64,000 nucleotides of DNA, taken from the NCBI RefSeq assembly GCF_033954835.1, contig NZ_CP121471.1, forward strand, positions 1,406,001 to 1,470,000. The letters are read 5' to 3'. The notes below the pieces were generated by a model, which saw only the letters and a list, made by a program, of their open reading frames with translations, ran no database searches and was not told the DNA's origin. Positions 58,589 to 64,000 of the stretch are shown here, in pieces. Numbering within the stretch: the stretch's first letter is position 1; each line of letters begins with the position of its first letter. Source of the DNA: Thiorhodovibrio frisius. GTDB taxonomy: Bacteria; Pseudomonadota; Gammaproteobacteria; Chromatiales; Chromatiaceae. The position numbers were made by a program, and so were the translations under genes.

Positions 58589-58753
58589 ATGAAACGCTAT
58601 GTTTGTTTGCTCTGTGGTTTGGTGTATGACGAGGAAAAAGGTTGGCCTGAAGACGGCATTGAGCCCGGCACCCGGTGGGAGGATGTGCCCGAGGATTGGG
58701 TGTGCCCCGAGTGCAACGCAGGGAAGGATGACTTTGAAATGGTCGAGCTTTGA
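58589..58753 (+). CDS. Rubredoxin
   Basis: 54 residues: the iron-binding pairs CLLC (6-9) and CPEC (39-42) are intact, with the family residues [12 protein letters not shown] and EDWVCPEC. Rubredoxins carry single electrons, often to rubrerythrin, oxidases or alkane or anaerobic-metabolism enzymes. The gene is short but the frame is clear. It lies divergent from thiD and 208 bases before an A-type carrier gene. Confidence 0.93.
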   Translation: MKRYVCLLCGLVYDEEKGWPEDGIEPGTRWEDVPEDWVCPECNAGKDDFEMVEL

Positions 58754-58961
58754 GTGAGATTGATCATCGGCCGGTGCCGGCATTCCCGGTGAATCACCGG
58801 GGATCCATCCGTCGGGTTGGCCGGGACCTCGAATCCGATGGCTGATCGAACGGCCCGGTGTTGGTCCGCGATCAAACCCCGTCCGTTCTGCTGGATTCAG
58901 GCGCGCTCTTCGTGCTATTGTCCGATGCTATCGAATCGTTAATTTGGAGTGATCTGCGAGT

Positions 58962-59327
58962 ATGTCTATCGCATTGACGGAAGCCGAAATCGCCCTGACC
59001 GGGCCAGCGGTTGAAAAAATGGCTGAACTATTCACGCAGGTAGAAGAAGGCGTGCAGGGTGTGCGGGTTTATGCTGCTGCCGGTGGCTGCAGCGGAGTGA
59101 GCTTTGGCATGACCTTTACCGACGACATTGGTGATCAGGATGGCGTGCGTGATTTTGATGCCTTTAAGGTTGTTGTCGATGACGGTACGCTCGGCTATTT
59201 GCGGGGCGTCGAGATTGACTTTGTCGATCAGGGCGATGGCAACGCCACCTTTGTGTTTAATAATCTCCCCACGACGGGTGGCGGATGCGGTAGTTGCGGC
59301 TCGTCGAATAGCGGTGGCTGTTCCTGA
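58962..59327 (+). CDS. A-type iron-sulfur carrier (HesB/IscA family) with unusual C-terminus
   Basis: 121 residues. The family core includes AAAGGCSGVSFGM (C43) and the C-terminal cysteines. Instead of the usual CGCG, the end reads GGGCGSCGSS...GGC (C109, C112, C120). The spacing CxxC plus an extra cysteine is atypical and may alter cluster binding. It may serve a special target such as the rubredoxin neighbour, argued only from position. It is distinct from erpA at 61540. Confidence 0.85.
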   Translation: MSIALTEAEIALTGPAVEKMAELFTQVEEGVQGVRVYAAAGGCSGVSFGMTFTDDIGDQDGVRDFDAFKVVVDDGTLGYLRGVEIDFVDQGDGNATFVFNNLPTTGGGCGSCGSSNSGGCS

Positions 59328-59421
59328 TGGTGACCTTCATGCGCGGCGCTAATCATCATCAGAAGCGATCCGCTGCACCCGGCCGTTTTGGCGCGAGCGC
59401 CACGCGCGGGGCCGGGGCGCG

Positions 59422-60492
59422 ATGATTCGCGCGGGTATCGTCGGCGCGACGGGTTATACCGGTTCCGAGTTGTTGCGGCTGTTGCTGCGCCATCCTGATA
59501 CTGAGCTTTTGGTCGTCACCTCTCGCGCGGAAGCCGGCAGGCCGGTTAGCGATTATTTTCCCGCGCTCAGGGGCGTGTGCCAGCTTGAGTTCGCGGCGGC
59601 GGACTCCCCGTTGCTAAAAGACTGTGATCTGGTTTTTTTTGCAACGCCAAATGGCACGGCCATGCAAGAGGCCCCCGCGCTGCTTGATGCCGGCGTGCGG
59701 GTGATCGATCTCGCGGCAGATTTTCGTCTGCGTGACCCCGAGTCGTGGGCGTCTTGGTACGGCATGACGCATGCCTGTCCCGAGCGGCTTCCCGAGGCCG
59801 TCTATGGCCTACCGGAGATCAATCGCGAGGCGTTGCGCGAGGCGCGCCTGGTTGCGAATCCTGGCTGTTATCCGACGGCCGTCGCGCTTGGCTTTCTGCC
59901 GTTGATTGAATCTGGCCTAGTCGATACCGGCTTTCTGGTCGCGGATGTCAAGTCCGGTGTCAGTGGTGCTGGCCGCCAGGCCAAGACCGGCCTGCTGATG
60001 GCTGAAGTCGGCGAGAGCTTCAAGGCATACAGCGTGGCGGGACATCGCCATCAGCCTGAGATTTGCCAGACGCTGACAGCTGTTCAACCGCCCGGGGCGG
60101 CGGCGATCAATCTCACCTTTGTTCCCCATCTGGTACCCATGATTCGCGGTATCGAGGCCACCCTCTACGCGCGTCTTGATTTAAGTGCCGGGCATCAGGA
60201 TGCCGAGCAACTGCAATCGCTCTTTGAGAAACGCTACCAAAACGAGGGCTTTGTCGATGTGATGCCTGCGGGTTCTGCTCCTGAAACGCGCTCGGTGCGT
60301 GGGACCAATAACTGCCGTTTGGCAGTGACCCTGCCGGACGACCGGACAGCCGCAGATGGACGCGTGGTGGTGGTGCAGTCGGTGATCGACAACCTGGTCA
60401 AGGGCGCAGCCGGTCAAGCAATTCAGAACATGAATCTGATGTTCGGTCTGGCCGAGACCAAAGGTCTGACCGAGTTGGCCTGGGCTCCCTAG
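59422..60492 (+). CDS. argC: N-acetyl-gamma-glutamyl-phosphate reductase
   Basis: 356 residues with the NADP-binding [21 protein letters not shown], the catalytic cysteine in [14 protein letters not shown] and [19 protein letters not shown] and HLVPMIRGI. Third step of arginine synthesis. Start at ATG 59422; the 94-base gap after the A-type carrier has no visible strong promoter. Confidence 0.95.
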   Translation: MIRAGIVGATGYTGSELLRLLLRHPDTELLVVTSRAEAGRPVSDYFPALRGVCQLEFAAADSPLLKDCDLVFFATPNGTAMQEAPALLDAGVRVIDLAADFRLRDPESWASWYGMTHACPERLPEAVYGLPEINREALREARLVANPGCYPTAVALGFLPLIESGLVDTGFLVADVKSGVSGAGRQAKTGLLMAEVGESFKAYSVAGHRHQPEICQTLTAVQPPGAAAINLTFVPHLVPMIRGIEATLYARLDLSAGHQDAEQLQSLFEKRYQNEGFVDVMPAGSAPETRSVRGTNNCRLAVTLPDDRTAADGRVVVVQSVIDNLVKGAAGQAIQNMNLMFGLAETKGLTELAWAP

Positions 60493-60570
60493 CGGGCGGT
60501 GCCCGGATGGTGCTGAGCGCCGAGCCACAAGTGCACAACCTCGGTTAACTCGATTAGCGAATCTCTGGCT

Positions 60571-61374
60571 ATGGGGTGGAATCCAAGCATGGGCTCATCT
60601 GGTGCGCGCTTCGGTGCATCCGGAGGGGCGTTTCGGCTCTTTGTCACCCTTGGCTGGCTCGCTGTGATCGGCACCGCCTTCGTCCTCGGCTATCAGCTTG
60701 CCTATCACGATGCTGATAATACGCTGATCGAGATGCAGCAGCTCAAGGCGGATCGGCATCAACTGCGCGAAGCCTTGATGGCCGCCGAGGAACGCGTCGC
60801 GGGTCTCGAGCAAGCGCAATCCATTGATCGCGAGGCCAAGCGCCTTGCCCAGGAGCAGCTTGAGAAGTTACAGCACGAGCGGCATGAATACGCCAAGCAG
60901 GTTTCGGCGCTCGAGCGCCTGATTCGCGAAGGTGGTGGCGGTGTGGTCCGAGTGCAGGATTTCGAGCTGTGGGAAACCGAGCAGCCGCAAGAGTTTGGCT
61001 ACCGGTTTACAGTGGCGCAGCTGATTCCAGAATTCGGCCAGGCATCCGGGCAGGTGAAGCTGCGGCTCAAAGGCAACACAAACGAGGGTGACGCAGTGGT
61101 GCGCACTGCGGAGCAACTCAAGGGTTCGGAGCCGGCTGTGCATCGCATGAATTTTGAGTTTTTTCAGAACTTCAACGGCGTGCTCAAGGTGCCTGACGAT
61201 TTCCAGCCGCAGACACTGACAGTCGAGATTGAACCGAACGTCAAGAATCTGATTTCTTCATCCCGCACCTACGCCTGGACCCCCGATGCCTGGAGGCCAG
61301 AGCCAACACAGGCGTTGCGCCTTACGCAACCGGCGAGTGCTGCGCAGTTGGACGAACAGACAGCAGAAGACTGA
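60571..61374 (+). CDS. DUF6776-like membrane-anchored coiled-coil protein
   Basis: 267 residues: one N-terminal membrane segment (about 22-46), a long coiled coil (about 50-125) and a C-terminal beta-rich domain with ELWETEQPQEFGYRF, VAQLIPEFG and VKLRLKGN. It resembles the uncharacterised family found between argC and erpA in many gammaproteobacteria. A second ATG at 60589 is possible. Function unknown; it is likely an inner-membrane protein with its bulk in the periplasm. Confidence 0.8.
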   Translation: MGWNPSMGSSGARFGASGGAFRLFVTLGWLAVIGTAFVLGYQLAYHDADNTLIEMQQLKADRHQLREALMAAEERVAGLEQAQSIDREAKRLAQEQLEKLQHERHEYAKQVSALERLIREGGGGVVRVQDFELWETEQPQEFGYRFTVAQLIPEFGQASGQVKLRLKGNTNEGDAVVRTAEQLKGSEPAVHRMNFEFFQNFNGVLKVPDDFQPQTLTVEIEPNVKNLISSSRTYAWTPDAWRPEPTQALRLTQPASAAQLDEQTAED

Positions 61375-61539
61375 TGAAGCATCGGCGGCGTAGGGAGGCG
61401 GCTGCAAGTGCGCCAAAATTCGGGGTGGTCTTGATTCGGGTCTGCGGTGATCGCACCCTATCGGGATGAGCGATTTCGGGTGCTCCCGGCCGCCTTAGCC
61501 GCCTTCACTACCCGATTCAACGACAGGGGGATAGATGCG

Positions 61540-61896
61540 ATGACAATGACGACCGATCTAACCGGGGATGCCCCGCTTGTTTTTACAAACTCGGCTGCGG
61601 CCAAGGTGGCTGATCTGATCAAGGAAGAGGGGAATGAGGAATTGATGCTTAGGGTTTACATCCAAGGAGGCGGTTGTTCGGGCTTTCAGTACGGATTCAC
61701 CTTTGATGAGCAGGTGCAGGACGGGGACACTGAAGTCATCACTGATGGCGTTAAGCTGCTAATCGACCCGATGAGCATGCAGTATCTCACAGGGGCCGAG
61801 ATCGACTACAGCGAGGGGTTGCAGGGCGCCCAGTTTGTGATCCGCAATCCCAATGCCACTACCACCTGCGGTTGCGGATCGTCCTTTGACGTTTAA
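61540..61896 (+). CDS. erpA: Iron-sulfur cluster insertion protein ErpA
   Basis: 118 residues with the standard A-type features: [18 protein letters not shown], then [19 protein letters not shown] and the C-terminal CGCGSSF. It carries a cluster to apoproteins such as IspG of isoprenoid synthesis. AGGGGG (61525-61530) supports ATG 61540. The frame extends upstream to 61447 but the extension is not family-like. Convergent with the M23 peptidase gene. Confidence 0.95.
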   Translation: MTMTTDLTGDAPLVFTNSAAAKVADLIKEEGNEELMLRVYIQGGGCSGFQYGFTFDEQVQDGDTEVITDGVKLLIDPMSMQYLTGAEIDYSEGLQGAQFVIRNPNATTTCGCGSSFDV

Positions 61897-61945
61897 CGGT
61901 TGCGGTGAACAAATATCTCACCGGTGGAGTCGCTGCGGTCATTCT

Positions 61946-63733
61946 TTACTGAATTGACTGGCGCTCGGCAACGGGCAAACCACGGTCGGGCTGATCAAAG
62001 GAGCGCGCATCCACTAGCAAGGCGCGTTCCCGGTTGCGCTGTAGTTCAGCCAGTAAAGGCCTTGTCTGGCGGCGAAAACGGGCTTTTTCCTTGTCGTCGA
62101 ATTCGTTCAGGAAAGGCAGTTTGGCGGTTAGCGGATTGACCGGCGTGCCATTAATGCGAATCTCGTAGTGTAAGTGCGGGCCAGTTGCGAGTCCGGTCTG
62201 CCCGACATAGCCGATGGTCTCACCGCGTTTGACCCGGCCTCCGTTTGAGATGCCCCGGGCAAAGCGCATCAGGTGCGCATAGCGGGTTTCGTAGCGCGAT
62301 CCGTGACGCAGGATCACGATGTTTCCATAGCCGCTCTTACGACCCTTGAAGTGAATCTGACCGTCGGCAGCGGCGAGAACGCGACGCCCGGCTGGTGCGG
62401 CGAAGTCGATCCCGGGATGTGGCCGTACTCTGCGCAGAATTGGGTGCATGCGGTTCATGCTAAACCCTGAACTGACGCGGGTGTAGGTCAGCGGCGCGCG
62501 CAGGAAGGTGTGTTTGCCTTTATTAACGGGTTGGCCATCGGCCGAATAGTAGTCCGTCACGCCCTTCGATGTGGTGTAGCGCACGGCGGCATATTGCTTG
62601 CTACCGTTGGTAAACTCCACAGCCAGTACTGGGCCGGTTTTGATCGGTTCGTCACCGGCATAGATTTGCTCGAATAGTACTGAGAGTTGATCACCTTTGC
62701 GGGTCTGACGAGAGAAATTGATCTGGTGGCGAAAGATGTTGATCGCGCGCTGGGTGACCTGGTCGGGGATGCCGGCACTCTTGGCGGCGCCGTAAAGAGA
62801 ATTGTCAACAACGGCGGTCAGGCATTGGCGGCGCGGTTCGGTTGGGGTTGATTCAACTGAGGTGCTGATTGTCTCGCCTGCGCGGGAGACCAGCAGTTTT
62901 TGGGTGGCATCGAGCTTGAACTCAAGGCTCGTTAGCTCAAGTGCCTGATCAAAGTGCAGGTGGATGGTCTCGCCGGGGCGGATCTGCTCAAGACGGCGAC
63001 GATGCTGGTCGGAGACCTGGTCGAGAATCTGATAAACCATGCGCCCCGATTGTCCTTGCTGCTCGAGGATGGTGCCCAGCGTGTCGCCTGGTTGAACTTG
63101 ATAGTCCAAGCGGAAAGGGCCCTGCTTTAATGCAGGCTTCAACCCGGGCGGAAGTGAGCTGAGGCTGGGCTGCGCCTGATCGATGCTCTGCGGCTGGAGT
63201 GTCGCGATATTGGTGTTGAGCTCGACCGCCAAGGGCTGTGCGTTCGCGAGTGAGAGCTCGTGCAGATCTTCTTCGTTTATGCCGATCAGCTGGCGTAGAT
63301 CGGGCGCAAGGTCCGCTAGTCTCTGGTGCTGGTCCTCAAGCACCAGAGTCGGGTGAGCTTGGTTGGAGTCCTGTATGCCCGCTGTGTTGGCCACGGGGGT
63401 GCTTAGCGAATCGCTAAGCCCAATCGGGCGTTCGTCAGCGCTTTGCTTCCCGGCGGACGCATCGGTCGAATCAATCATCTGGCCAAGTGCGGGCGGGTGC
63501 TCGAGGGGCTGATCCTGAAGATGCCCTGGCGGTAGTGGCAGTTCAATCACCTCAGGATCTCCCGAGGGTGATGTTGTACGGGGGACCGAGTCGGTCGACA
63601 TCATGAGCTGCGCGACGGCGTAGCTGATGCCGGCCCCGAGAGCCAGGGACCCGAGGCGTAGCGCTCGCCGCGACCGGCGGTCTGGCTGGCGCCGAAATCC
63701 ATGTCCGCGCACGCGAAACTTGTAGTCACGCAT
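61946..63733 (-). CDS. M23 family peptidoglycan endopeptidase with N-terminal anchor (MepM-like)
   Basis: 595 residues: one N-terminal membrane anchor (about 26-45), a low-complexity spacer, a LysM/OapA-type segment (about 210-270, DYQVQPGDTLGTILE), a linker domain, and an M23 domain at about 430-560 with HPGIDFAAPAGRRV and HLHYEIRINGTPVNP. The HxxxD and HxH zinc ligands are present. It should cut peptide crosslinks in peptidoglycan during growth. The C-terminal tail of about 45 residues is charged. Confidence 0.92.
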   Translation of the reverse strand: MRDYKFRVRGHGFRRQPDRRSRRALRLGSLALGAGISYAVAQLMMSTDSVPRTTSPSGDPEVIELPLPPGHLQDQPLEHPPALGQMIDSTDASAGKQSADERPIGLSDSLSTPVANTAGIQDSNQAHPTLVLEDQHQRLADLAPDLRQLIGINEEDLHELSLANAQPLAVELNTNIATLQPQSIDQAQPSLSSLPPGLKPALKQGPFRLDYQVQPGDTLGTILEQQGQSGRMVYQILDQVSDQHRRRLEQIRPGETIHLHFDQALELTSLEFKLDATQKLLVSRAGETISTSVESTPTEPRRQCLTAVVDNSLYGAAKSAGIPDQVTQRAINIFRHQINFSRQTRKGDQLSVLFEQIYAGDEPIKTGPVLAVEFTNGSKQYAAVRYTTSKGVTDYYSADGQPVNKGKHTFLRAPLTYTRVSSGFSMNRMHPILRRVRPHPGIDFAAPAGRRVLAAADGQIHFKGRKSGYGNIVILRHGSRYETRYAHLMRFARGISNGGRVKRGETIGYVGQTGLATGPHLHYEIRINGTPVNPLTAKLPFLNEFDDKEKARFRRQTRPLLAELQRNRERALLVDARSFDQPDRGLPVAERQSIQ

Positions 63734-63981
63734 TATAAATCCATCCCAAGGTGCCGATTTTGAAAGCGAAGTGCTTAAGCTGCAAGTTTAGACTATGCTG
63801 AAAGAAGGTCAACCGGTCTTGCAAGTTTCCTGGTCAGCGGACTGGGTTCAAGATCTTTCTTGCCCTGATATTTCTGCGCTGAAGCCTAAGGTGTCACAAT
63901 GCAGACGTTCATTATTCAGGGGCGCAACATCTGACGATGAAGAGGTTTTTTAGCTAACGATGACGCAGGAGCAAAGGTTTG

Positions 63982-64000
63982 ATGCAGGCGATTGACGATG
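63982..64000 (+). CDS. Possible start of a further gene (partial)
   Basis: An ATG at 63982 with AGGAG at 63967-63971 opens a frame to the window edge (MQAIDD). Six codons are too few for identification. In many relatives a tyrS or similar gene lies in this position opposite the M23 peptidase gene; this is a guess. Confidence 0.25.

Overview
The window reads as a chromosomal segment of a purple sulfur gammaproteobacterium (Chromatiaceae-like). The basis is an anaerobic Mg-protoporphyrin monomethyl ester cyclase gene (bchE), gammaproteobacterial housekeeping genes (dxs, lnt, mpl, ubiX, argC, erpA, a rubredoxin/thiD pair), the [NiFe]-hydrogenase maturation gene hypF, and large families of TPR and PD-(D/E)XK proteins. 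The genus cannot be fixed from the sequence alone.

Layout. 1-2486: end of a flagellar filament operon (flaG end, fliD, fliS, fliT-like). 2562-14554: an island of four paralogous TPR/GT41 (SPINDLY/O-GlcNAc-transferase-like) glycosyltransferases, a TPR sulfotransferase and a TPR methyltransferase whose 5' end is broken by a run of ten C. Beside fliDST, and with a flagellin gene at 33204, these genes look like a flagellin or surface-protein modification set. 15364-26866: an accessory island with an Rpn-type nuclease gene, remnants of a coiled-coil gene and a HigB toxin gene, and six tandem AAA-ATPase-like/PD-(D/E)XK genes. The six genes use two alternative N-terminal blocks and three alternative C-terminal blocks, and every one of the six possible combinations occurs exactly once. 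This is the most striking signal in the window.

26961-32618: beta-CASP metallo-hydrolase, bchE, a cobalamin-synthesis CobD/CobC-like gene (BchE uses a cobalamin), pyrF and a small conserved gene. 33204-35078: flagellin under a sigma-54-like promoter, and an unknown small gene with its own sigma-54-like site. 35338-35903: a ParDE toxin-antitoxin pair bracketed by 33-bp direct repeats derived from the 3' end of the next gene, a GH57 glycosidase; hypF and tRNA-Pro(GGG) follow. 41072-46665: a c-di-GMP/two-component cluster (membrane GGDEF protein, hybrid kinase, dual-receiver GGDEF regulator).

46928-63733: mostly housekeeping genes: dxs, gloB, lnt, a membrane protein, mpl, ubiX, a DedA-PAP2-LssY fusion, hemL, thiD, rubredoxin, an A-type Fe-S carrier, argC, a DUF6776-like protein, erpA and an M23 peptidoglycan peptidase. 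The ordinary regions look like normal, dense, high-GC chromosome. The GT41 genes and the middle of the flagellin gene are visibly more AT-rich, which suggests transfer or exchange of surface-related genes.
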